Part shown: piece after piece, positions 1-5,342 of the stretch
Layout of the letters: every line of letters begins with the position of its first letter
Numbering within the stretch: position 1 is the stretch's first letter
Program-made: the position numbers and the translations under genes
The notes under the pieces: model-generated
The model's database searches: none
What the model saw: the letters and a program-made list of their open reading frames with translations, nothing else
What the model was told of the DNA's origin: nothing
Assembly: GCA_021324715.1 (NCBI GenBank)
Contig: JAJPIN010000113.1
Span: 1-5,849, forward strand
Source of the DNA: Nitrososphaeria archaeon
GTDB taxonomy: Archaea > Thermoproteota > Nitrososphaeria > Nitrososphaerales > Nitrososphaeraceae
Direction: 5' to 3'
Length of the DNA stretch: 5,849 bases

Positions 1-82
1 ACATGATTTCATGCTTCTTTTGTCCCCATCTTTTTCCGAGAGTACCCCCTACATCTCCCGCTCCAATTATTCCAATTTTCAT
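1..82 (-). CDS. F420-dependent NADP oxidoreductase-like protein, N-terminal fragment
   Basis: Only the first 27 codons lie in the window; the gene continues past the left edge. Reading the minus strand from the ATG at 82 gives MKIGIIGAGDVGGTLGKRW and then GQKKHEIM. This is a first beta strand followed directly by a glycine-rich dinucleotide-binding loop (GAGDVGG, residues 7-13) and the start of the first helix. The arrangement GxGxxGxxLGxRW is typical of the NADP-binding domain of the NADPH:F420 oxidoreductase family (Pfam F420_oxidored), which moves hydride between F420 and NADP in the cytoplasm. Related Rossmann proteins, such as pyrroline-5-carboxylate reductase or 6-phosphogluconate dehydrogenase-like enzymes, share the loop, so the exact substrate cannot be fixed from this fragment. 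A TATA-like box about 30 nt upstream supports the start and implies a leader of only a few bases. The next gene is divergent, so the two are not in one operon. Confidence 0.72.
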   Translation of the reverse strand, partial: MKIGIIGAGDVGGTLGKRWGQKKHEIM

Positions 83-106
83 CTCGTGATATATTATAAC
101 TGCATG

Positions 107-118
107 TCTTTAAAAAGT
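107..118 (-). promoter_or_regulatory. TATA-like promoter element of the left-edge gene
   Basis: On the minus strand the sequence reads ACTTTTTAAAGA, an archaeal-type TATA box centred near 112. Transcription starting about 26 nt downstream would begin near 86, four bases before the ATG at 82. This predicts an almost leaderless mRNA. It is judged by position and composition only; no clear BRE was identified. Confidence 0.45.
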
Positions 119-288
119 ATAATCTACAACTAACTTCTAATATGCCATCATATCTCTTTACAACAGTTTTTCAGGTCTGGAGTTACACGTAATCCAATTT
201 CAAAATTCTCGTCATTTACTGTAAGAATTAGACACCCCACTAGGATAACTTGAAGAAATTATTCAAAAATGATAAATTAGCAAGCCGG

Positions 289-295
289 TTTATAG
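289..295 (+). promoter_or_regulatory. Candidate TATA box for the small zinc-finger gene
   Basis: TTTATAG lies in a locally GC-richer context (ccggtttatagc). A start about 26 nt downstream, near 318, would leave a leader of about 22 nt before the ATG at 340. If this box is used, the TTG at 250 cannot be the start, because the transcript would begin downstream of it. Confidence 0.3.
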
Positions 296-339
296 CAAAC
301 TTTCTAAGCGATGATGACATATTGATATTGATAATAATA

Positions 340-477
340 ATGGATATGTCAGTTACCTGTTCAAGTTGCGGCAAAAAACTTCAAGATTATCCTACTTACT
401 GTTACATGTGTGATGACTATTTTTGTTCCGACCAATGCCACATGAACAAGCACAACAAACAGTGGCAAAAATTTTAA
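340..477 (+). CDS. Small cysteine-rich zinc-finger protein (45 aa)
   Basis: This 45-residue peptide is dominated by metal ligands: C7-x2-C10, ten residues, C21-x2-C24, four residues, C29-x3-C33, then H34 and H38. The pattern C-x2-C...C-x2-C-x4-C-x3-C-x4-H, with the aromatic-Cys-Ser step (F28-C29-S30), resembles MYND/HIT-type treble-clef fingers that bind two zinc ions. That resemblance comes from ligand spacing only. Such miniature fingers usually mediate protein or nucleic-acid contacts, and the partner here is unknown. The ATG at 340 is chosen because it begins just before the first CxxC and has a TATA-like box upstream. The frame also stays open back to a TTG at 250, giving 75 aa, but the added segment is low-complexity (a run of Asp, Leu and Ile) and lacks an obvious promoter. 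A second in-frame ATG lies at 346. The gene stands alone, divergent from the left-edge gene and convergent with the solute-binding protein. Confidence 0.6.
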   Translation: MDMSVTCSSCGKKLQDYPTYCYMCDDYFCSDQCHMNKHNKQWQKF

Positions 478-530
478 TCCTTATCTTATAATTTTGATTG
501 GTTTATTGGAAGACAGATCAAATACATGGA

Positions 531-590
531 GATTCTTGATCGTTACCATGCTTAATAGTCATTGCTATTTGGTATGATCCTATGGGAATC
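531..590. repeat. Long imperfect inverted repeat between convergent genes
   Basis: Four nested arm pairs fold on one axis: GATTC 531-535 with GAATC 586-590, GATC 538-541 with GATC 576-579, TACCA 544-548 with TGGTA 570-574, and AATAG 554-558 with CTATT 565-569. The loop is six bases (559-564). Bulges of two to six bases separate the pairs, for about 19 paired positions in all. It sits between the stop of the zinc-finger gene (477) and the stop of the solute-binding gene (601), so it could end or protect the 3' ends of both transcripts. No strong T-run abuts it, so a classical terminator is not shown. Confidence 0.4.
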
Positions 591-600
591 AACATGGCGC

Positions 601-1941
601 TTACCATCCCAAAGCTTTTGCAGATTTAGCGGCTGCATCATCCAATGCTTGCTTAGGATTTTTTAAACCGTAGTAAACTTCATCCAATGCTTGTCTTATG
701 TGATCAGCTATTTGCGGGTATTCTGGAATATTAGGTCTACCATGTCCAAGTTCTATCATATTAACCAATTGACTATAATATGGTATCGTCTTATTTGCTT
801 CTAGCGCGTAAGGACCTTGTCCTATAGTTATCTGCGTTGGAAGATTGGCATGTGACACTAAATAGTGAGAAAGGATGTGAGGGTCCAAAATTATTGTGAT
901 TAGTTCCCACGCAAGGTCCTTGTGATTCGAGGTTTCTGGAATACTTAATTCCCAACCCCCCATCAGAGATGAACTTTTGTAGCTTGGATTCGGTACGGGA
1001 AACATTGGTAAGAATCCAATTTTCTCTTCGAATTCTTGTTTTTGATCAGTTGTGTTCAGGTGCACATGATGTTGTAAAGCCTCTAGCATAACGGCAAACT
1101 TCCTGTCTAGAAACTCTTTACCCCAAAAATGATTTTTCTGTGGTTTTATTCCTGCATCAATCTGTGATTTGATGAATTCCATTGCTCTTACACCTTTAGT
1201 TTCGTTATAGATTGGGAAATAGTAACTTCCTTTGGTCGGATGTCCTGTCTTCATCGCGACTATATCGCCTCCGAGCATCCATAAATAAGGGTACCACATA
1301 TCTGGAGAGTGGCTGGCGCCTGTGAGATGTATCCCCTCTATTCCTTGAGGTCTTAGTACGGCATTTAGTTTCTTTGCTGCTTGGATGTATCCGTCCCAAG
1401 TTTTCAAAGAATTTGCGTCCACCCCTGCTTGGTGAAGCATATCTTTCCAGTACCATAGACCTCTGATATCAGTCCACGCCCAGATTGCATACATCTTGTC
1501 TTTGTAAAAACCCCCATCCCAGCTCTCTTGATACCAATCGTTTTGCCTTCCCCAGCTTTTCGTAAAGTTTGTAAGATCAGTTAAGAAACCTTTTTCTGCA
1601 AATTCTCCAAGCCAAATCTGGTCAAGGGTGATTAAATCAATTTCTGTTTGGTTCTCAACCGCTGACATGAGCTTCTGCCTCATTTCATTGTATGGATATG
1701 TTGTATAGTTCATTTGAATATCCAAATCTGCATGTCGCTGTCTTAGCTCTTGAATGGCTGGCGGAATTAAGGTATTCCATCTTTCAGGATCTCCTTGATC
1801 CTCAAGGATTCCAGTAAGCATGACCTGCCTCTGAGCTGATACGCTAGTAAAATTTGGAGCCGTCACAATAACACCAACTAATAAGAGTAACGCTGAAAAT
1901 ATGCGGATTGTACTGAATAAGTACACAAACTCTTTTAACAC
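601..1941 (-). CDS. ABC transporter extracellular solute-binding protein, sugar type
   Basis: This 446-residue protein looks like a family 1 solute-binding protein, the kind that captures sugars or glycosides for CUT-type ABC importers outside the membrane. An N-terminal hydrophobic segment (about residues 14-28) ends in a plausible signal-peptidase site after SVSA (A36). There is no cysteine anywhere, so no lipobox; the protein is either released or held by an uncleaved helix. Family signatures are LDQIWLGEFAEKGFLTDL (106-123), the GGWELSIP segment followed by KDLAWELI (328-348), and a helical C-terminus with QALDEVYYGLKNPKQALDDA (417-436). Tryptophans are abundant (for example 110, 141, 154, 156, 163, 165, 216, 221, 330), consistent with sugar stacking, though the ligand is unknown. 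Length matches the family. The start is GTG 1941; an in-frame GTG at 1926 fits a second TATA-like box. No permease or ATPase is adjacent, so it probably serves a transporter encoded elsewhere or acts as a receptor. Confidence 0.88.
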   Translation of the reverse strand: MLKEFVYLFSTIRIFSALLLLVGVIVTAPNFTSVSAQRQVMLTGILEDQGDPERWNTLIPPAIQELRQRHADLDIQMNYTTYPYNEMRQKLMSAVENQTEIDLITLDQIWLGEFAEKGFLTDLTNFTKSWGRQNDWYQESWDGGFYKDKMYAIWAWTDIRGLWYWKDMLHQAGVDANSLKTWDGYIQAAKKLNAVLRPQGIEGIHLTGASHSPDMWYPYLWMLGGDIVAMKTGHPTKGSYYFPIYNETKGVRAMEFIKSQIDAGIKPQKNHFWGKEFLDRKFAVMLEALQHHVHLNTTDQKQEFEEKIGFLPMFPVPNPSYKSSSLMGGWELSIPETSNHKDLAWELITIILDPHILSHYLVSHANLPTQITIGQGPYALEANKTIPYYSQLVNMIELGHGRPNIPEYPQIADHIRQALDEVYYGLKNPKQALDDAAAKSAKALGW

Positions 1942-1949
1942 CTTTGGGG

Positions 1950-1956
1950 TTTAAAG
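1950..1956 (-). promoter_or_regulatory. TATA-like box favouring an internal GTG start of the solute-binding gene
   Basis: The minus strand reads CTTTAAA, centred at 1953. Counting 26-27 nt downstream gives a transcript start at about 1926-1927, exactly where the second in-frame GTG (codon 6) lies. Use of this box would produce a leaderless mRNA and a protein five residues shorter, with the signal peptide intact. Confidence 0.35.
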
Positions 1957-1968
1957 ATTTTTCTCAGT

Positions 1969-1987
1969 ATAATGCTGATAGCATTAT
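1969..1987. promoter_or_regulatory. Perfect 8-bp-arm palindrome, candidate operator
   Basis: ATAATGCT (1969-1976) and AGCATTAT (1980-1987) are exact reverse complements around a three-base centre (GAT). The left arm overlaps a minus-strand TATA-like element (TTATAC, complement of 1967-1972) that would place transcription near 1945, just before GTG 1941. A dimeric winged-helix repressor bound here would block TBP access. The regulator is not identified; the response regulator encoded at 2471 is one possibility. Confidence 0.4.
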
Positions 1988-2107
1988 GTTTTTTATAGTT
2001 AAAACATGTAAGGGCTTGGCAATCTCTTAGTAGCCACTTTAGTAAGGGTACGTCTTTTACATAAATCTCAGATATCCATTCTCTCTCGAGGACTTAAAAT
2101 GCTCACT

Positions 2108-2136
2108 TTTGTATTGCCTAATTTATTAGATACAAA
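2108..2136. repeat. Compact hairpin with bulge in the divergent intergenic region
   Basis: TTTGTAT (2108-2114) pairs with ATACAAA (2130-2136), and CTAA (2118-2121) pairs with TTAG (2126-2129). A three-base bulge (TGC, 2115-2117) sits on one side, and the loop is TTTA. This gives eleven pairs, or twelve counting the closing T-A. It lies about 165 nt upstream of the solute-binding gene start and about 335 nt upstream of the response regulator. It could be an operator for a dimeric protein or part of an unannotated transcript; the sequence does not decide. Confidence 0.4.
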
Positions 2137-2389
2137 CTGAGGAAAAATCTCTCTCCTATACGAAGTAGTTTGTTTTTCAGCCTCTATTATTCCAGCATGT
2201 GTCTCTGATATCTTTTTAAATAAAGTGATTAACTCAATTTATTCAAGTTTAAAGCACCGGCAGACAGTTACTCGCAAAATGACTCATTCAAATAAGGATT
2301 ACCACTTAACAGTAAGTATTTCTTGACAACGCAGAACAATTCGACTTGTTTAGAACTAATAATGACGTCAAATTACTGCACAAGTTTGG

Positions 2390-2448
2390 TATATATGCTT
2401 GAGTGAGATGTTTATAGACTAGATTCTCTATAAGGAAATTTCATATAC
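2390..2448 (+). promoter_or_regulatory. Cluster of TATA-like boxes before the response regulator
   Basis: Three TATA-like elements precede the ATG at 2471: TATATAT (2390-2396), TTTATAG (2411-2417) and CATATAC (2442-2448). Adding about 26 nt to their centres gives starts near 2419, 2440 and 2471, that is, leaders of about 52, 31 and 0 nt. The last would make a leaderless mRNA. No Shine-Dalgarno sequence precedes the ATG, which favours the leaderless option. Confidence 0.4.
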
Positions 2449-2470
2449 GAGAGATGATTAATAATTAGAA

Positions 2471-3193
2471 ATGGCAGAGAGTATTGGCTCGTTTTCTTTC
2501 GATGTGACAAAACGGATACTCTGCACATTGTACAATGACGGTAAAATAAAAAAGACCATTTTGGCCACGAAAACTCGCTTAAATTACAACGTATGCTTAC
2601 GGTACATTAACATGCTAAGAGTTCTAGGATGGGTAGATGTAAGCTCTGAGGTCTCGATAACTGAGACTGGAAGAAATGTTATGAACAGATTATTAAATCA
2701 AACTTCTGCTGGCATTGAGAGTACTGCAACATCCGATCTGAATCAAAGTTCTGAAAATGACATCAAATACATTCCTTACGAGCAAAAGTTAGAATCCACT
2801 AAAAAGCTTGGTAAAGGATCTTATAATCCAAATATCATGATTGTAGATGACGAACCCGATGTCCTCCTAACTTATGAATCATTTTTAACATATACAGGAT
2901 TCGATGTAAGTACTTTTGAAGATCCCTATAGCGCGCTAAAAGCATTCGTATCGAAACCGACGTTTTTTGATCTAGTGATTCTGGATATAAGGATGGAAAA
3001 TCTGAACGGACTGCAATTATATCAAAGTATGAAAGCGATGAAACCATCTTCCAAAATTATATTTGCGTCTGCTCTTGATGCTGCAAAAGAACTAACAAGT
3101 GTTCTTCCAGATATAAAACCTCAAGATATTATAAAAAAACCCGTTGACAGGGAATATTTTGTTAAGGCGGTTAAAATAGCACTTGGCGTCTAA
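2471..3193 (+). CDS. Response regulator: N-terminal winged helix, C-terminal receiver
   Basis: This 240-residue cytoplasmic protein probably couples phosphorylation to transcription. Residues 8-77 look like an archaeal winged-helix domain (helices, then MLRVLGWVDVSSEVSITETGRNVM as recognition helix and wing, as in HTH_45-type proteins). A polar linker (about 78-118, rich in Ser, Asn and Thr) leads to a receiver domain (119-240). The receiver is complete: the acidic pair D126-D127 in IMIVDDEPD, phospho-acceptor D172 in VILDIRM, switch serine S200 in IIFAS, and the conserved lysine K223 before P224. The order, DNA-binding domain first, is the reverse of the usual bacterial OmpR or NarL layout. 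The start is firm upstream, because an in-frame TAA occurs at 2462-2464. The plus-strand histidine kinase 331 nt downstream is the obvious candidate partner. The target promoter is unknown; the palindromes at 1969 and 3429 are candidate sites. Confidence 0.85.
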   Translation: MAESIGSFSFDVTKRILCTLYNDGKIKKTILATKTRLNYNVCLRYINMLRVLGWVDVSSEVSITETGRNVMNRLLNQTSAGIESTATSDLNQSSENDIKYIPYEQKLESTKKLGKGSYNPNIMIVDDEPDVLLTYESFLTYTGFDVSTFEDPYSALKAFVSKPTFFDLVILDIRMENLNGLQLYQSMKAMKPSSKIIFASALDAAKELTSVLPDIKPQDIIKKPVDREYFVKAVKIALGV

Positions 3194-3428
3194 TTGCGGA
3201 TCACATATACTCAAAATAACTAATTGCATAGCTCTTTGATTTTCAGCTAGAGGAGGTTATAATTCTCATATCAAAAGCTTGAAAAATGAACCATAAATTT
3301 GAATAAAATATGTGTGACGTTTTGTACGTAGTGTACTTGTTTCAGTATTCTTGGATAAAAAGCAAATAGGTACTAAAGCCAGAATTATTCTGTGATCAGT
3401 ATTTGAAAAGTAAGCACTGTTTAAAAAC

Positions 3429-3440
3429 TTCAATATTGAA
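3429..3440. promoter_or_regulatory. 12-bp perfect palindrome upstream of the kinase
   Basis: TTCAATATTGAA is its own reverse complement. It lies 85-96 nt before the kinase ATG and about 55-65 nt upstream of its TATA-like box, a position suited to an activator. A dimer of the neighbouring response regulator could bind here and autoregulate the kinase. This is an inference from position and symmetry. Confidence 0.3.
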
Positions 3441-3497
3441 CTTGTACACATATGGTTGCCAACGTTGCTGTTAGGAGAGGAAAAGGAAATTAGTGTC

Positions 3498-3509
3498 ATA
3501 ATTTATTAA
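3498..3509 (+). promoter_or_regulatory. TATA-like element of the kinase gene
   Basis: The stretch ATAATTTATTAA lies 16-27 nt before the ATG at 3525. Depending on which half is used, the predicted start falls at about 3525-3531, so a leaderless or nearly leaderless mRNA is expected. No Shine-Dalgarno sequence adjoins the ATG. Confidence 0.4.
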
Positions 3510-3524
3510 TAAGTGTGTAACTAG

Positions 3525-5342
3525 ATGTTCCTCTCATTACCAAGGATTTACAAGATCGGAATTGTCTCTGTGATATCAATAGTTATATTCTCATTTGCTT
3601 TATTTTATTACATTCAAACTGTAACAGAGACTAATCTAAAAAACAGTATCATGGCTGATCAGATTGATCGACAGCGGATCGCTGCAAAAAGTCTGTCTCA
3701 AAATATAGGTTCAGATCTATCGTTGGTTATGGCCGTCCTTGACGGTATGGCAAATTCTATGTACATTCAGGCTGGAAATATCTATGATACAAATGATACA
3801 AATGAATTGATAAAGCAAAAGTACGGATTAATAGATGATATAATAGACAAGATTTTTGTACTAGACAAAAATGATATTGTAACTACTGGCGTGTCTGGAG
3901 CTGGTATGGATAAATACCTTGGCGCCGATTTTTCACAAAGAGAATGGGTAAAGGATACCAGACAATATCAAAAGCCAGTGTTTTCTAAAGGTTTTGAAAG
4001 GCTGGGTATATTCTCAATCTATATTTCCGTTCCTATCATAAATAGGCAAAATGGTCAGTATGTTGGATTAATAGGTGCCTCAATACCAACTGAACGATTT
4101 TTTGCACGGTATGGAAACGTACATGATATTAATACTCAATTCTTAGTTGCATATGATAAGAATGGCACTATCCTTGCTGTGGGTGCTGATAGGAACCTTG
4201 TCGGAAAGAATTTTTTTGGCAGTACCGTTCAGGATTTAGTTGGTCACAACAAGATTCTAAACAATCTGACACGAACTCTTACTAAAGGTAATCCTGCCTT
4301 TGGTATATATGATTATGGAAGGTCAGAAAGGATCAATACTGGTGAGCCCATTTTTGTCGGAAATAAGCCAATATACTTTATTCAGGTAGTAACCCCAACT
4401 AAAGCAATTTTTTCAAAGGTCTCAGAGACGTTATTTACAGAGAGAGTAAAAGGTTATTCTCTACTAATCGCAGTTTTTGCTTCTGTTGGAATTTTGGTAA
4501 TATTTTTACTGAAATGGAGTAATACTATGGAAAAGGAGGTGGTGAAAAGAACTAAAGCACTTAACAAATCTAATCTCAAACTCGGTATTATGTCCCACCA
4601 GCTTCGAAGATCTAATCTTTCATTACAGAACGCTAATGAACAATTGAAACAACATGACAAGATACAAAAAGAGTTTATAAATATGGCTGCACATGAATTG
4701 CGTACTCCAATTCAACCCATCTTGGGACTTACTGATGTTTTACGCGATCAGATAACTGACTCGCATCAAGCCAAACTTTTGGGAGTTATAATGAGGAACG
4801 CAAGAAGACTTCAAAGACTATCCCGTGACATTTTGGATGTATCCAAGATTGAAAGCAGTCTACTGAAGCTTTCCAAAACCTCATTTGAACTTAATGAGAA
4901 AATTAAGAGTGCAATAAATGATACGGAAAATGGTCATGATAATGGAAGTAATAATAATGTTAAGATACTTTTTCCACCTAAAGAACCAATTACTGTTTTT
5001 GCAGATAGAGACAGAATTTATCAAGTGCTTTCCAATTTACTGAATAATGCATTGAAGTTTACTAATAATGGGACGATTTCAGTAAATACTAGTTTGATTA
5101 GTAGTGATAATCATAATAAGGAGGTAATTGTTACTATAATAGATACAGGTATAGGTATTTCTCCAGAAATAATGCCAAAGCTTTTTTCAAAGTTTGTTAC
5201 CTCTTCAAACCAAGGTACCGGTTTGGGACTTTTTATTTCAAAGGGTATCATAGAGGCGCATGGAGGAAAGATATGGGCAGAAAATAACTCAGATGGTGTG
5301 GGTGCAAGATTTTCATTCAGCTTGCCTATGACAGAACCATAA
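3525..5342 (+). CDS. Membrane sensor histidine kinase with extracellular dCACHE domain
   Basis: This 605-residue protein is a probable sensor kinase. TM1 spans about 11-31. A roughly 275-residue extracellular region (about 33-308) follows, then TM2 (about 309-330), a coiled-coil linker (about 334-380) and the kinase core. The outer region looks like a double CACHE: it has the signature DFSQREW (135-141), the strand run SIYISVPI (164-171) and GLIGASIPTE (181-190), then a smaller second module to about 295. In the core, H390 in HELRTP is the phospho-acceptor. The N box is NLLNNALKF (504-512), the G1 box DTGIGI (540-545), the F box PKLFSKF (551-557) and the G2 box GTGLGLFISKGI (564-575). All catalytic boxes are intact. 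HAMP, PAS and receiver domains are absent, so the signal passes through the coiled coil directly. A TAG immediately before the ATG fixes the upstream limit. The likely partner is the regulator encoded upstream. Confidence 0.92.
   Translation: MFLSLPRIYKIGIVSVISIVIFSFALFYYIQTVTETNLKNSIMADQIDRQRIAAKSLSQNIGSDLSLVMAVLDGMANSMYIQAGNIYDTNDTNELIKQKYGLIDDIIDKIFVLDKNDIVTTGVSGAGMDKYLGADFSQREWVKDTRQYQKPVFSKGFERLGIFSIYISVPIINRQNGQYVGLIGASIPTERFFARYGNVHDINTQFLVAYDKNGTILAVGADRNLVGKNFFGSTVQDLVGHNKILNNLTRTLTKGNPAFGIYDYGRSERINTGEPIFVGNKPIYFIQVVTPTKAIFSKVSETLFTERVKGYSLLIAVFASVGILVIFLLKWSNTMEKEVVKRTKALNKSNLKLGIMSHQLRRSNLSLQNANEQLKQHDKIQKEFINMAAHELRTPIQPILGLTDVLRDQITDSHQAKLLGVIMRNARRLQRLSRDILDVSKIESSLLKLSKTSFELNEKIKSAINDTENGHDNGSNNNVKILFPPKEPITVFADRDRIYQVLSNLLNNALKFTNNGTISVNTSLISSDNHNKEVIVTIIDTGIGISPEIMPKLFSKFVTSSNQGTGLGLFISKGIIEAHGGKIWAENNSDGVGARFSFSLPMTEP

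Larger units (their letters stand above)
1935..2238 (-). pseudogene. Possible decayed reading frame (speculative)
   Basis: The minus strand is open for 56 codons from 2238 to a TGA at 2070-2068. It reads protein-like text such as KKISETHAGIIEAEK and ending ILSPRERMDI. A second frame, open from 2093 to the TAA at 1937-1935 (52 codons), continues with EWISEIYVKDVPLLKWLL. The two overlap at a GAGAGAGA run (about 2080-2087); adding one GA unit would join them into about 108 codons reading SPREREWISEIY at the join. No start codon is found before the internal GTG, and an in-frame TAA bounds the upstream side, so it would be a fragment. I recognise no family. Open frames of this length also arise by chance in AT-rich DNA, and the tail overlaps the solute-binding start, so confidence is low. 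Confidence 0.18.
1942..2470. other. 529-nt divergent intergenic region
   Basis: This region separates the minus-strand solute-binding gene from the plus-strand response regulator. From left to right it holds a TATA-like box (1950-1956), a palindrome (1969-1987), a possible decayed minus-strand reading frame (1935-2238), a hairpin (2108-2136), an isolated TGACGTCA octamer (2363-2370) and a cluster of TATA-like boxes before the regulator (2390-2448). No tRNA, CRISPR or insertion-sequence structure was seen. No complete ORF with a normal start codon and a credible product was found. Confidence 0.6.
3194..3524. other. 331-nt spacer between response regulator and kinase
   Basis: No convincing gene lies here. 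It holds a repeated octamer CTAATTGC (3190-3197 and 3220-3227), an isolated Shine-Dalgarno-like AGGAGGT (3251-3257) with no start codon at usable distance, a 12-bp palindrome (3429-3440) and the kinase promoter region. A 77-codon minus-strand frame (3266-3499) has no recognisable features and is treated as chance. The length of the spacer suggests separate transcription of the two genes. Confidence 0.55.

Noticed and set aside
1205..1456. 83-codon minus-strand frame inside the solute-binding gene
   Set aside because: It lies wholly within a well-supported coding region in another frame of the same strand and is Arg/Ser-rich, as expected from an out-of-frame reading.
2363..2370. TGACGTCA, identical to a eukaryotic CRE site
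   Set aside because: It is an isolated 8-bp palindrome with no extended symmetry, and archaea have no CREB-type factor known to me that would use it.
2835..3047. 70-codon minus-strand frame opposite the receiver domain
   Set aside because: It is antisense to an intact receiver with all key residues; no independent promoter or motif was seen.
3190..3227. Octamer CTAATTGC repeated 30 bp apart at the regulator stop codon
   Set aside because: The first copy includes the stop codon and the word is AT-rich; two copies alone do not make a binding-site case.
3266..3499. 77-codon minus-strand frame between regulator and kinase
   Set aside because: Its composition is rich in Ser, Thr, Ile and Phe with no motif. 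It would begin almost at the kinase TATA-like box, and there is no promoter at a suitable distance on its own strand.
3785..3802. Tandem GATACAAAT repeat inside the kinase gene
   Set aside because: Two in-frame copies encode D-T-N twice in a probable surface loop of the CACHE domain; a minor duplication with no sign of function.
4531..4545. Internal AAGGAGGTGGTG in the kinase as a second translation start
   Set aside because: The in-frame GTG is too close to the Shine-Dalgarno-like bases, and the next ATG (residue 356) is too far away.
4454..4660. 68-codon minus-strand frame opposite TM2 and the coiled coil of the kinase
   Set aside because: It is antisense to a clear membrane segment and linker; its hydrophobicity mirrors the complementary strand.
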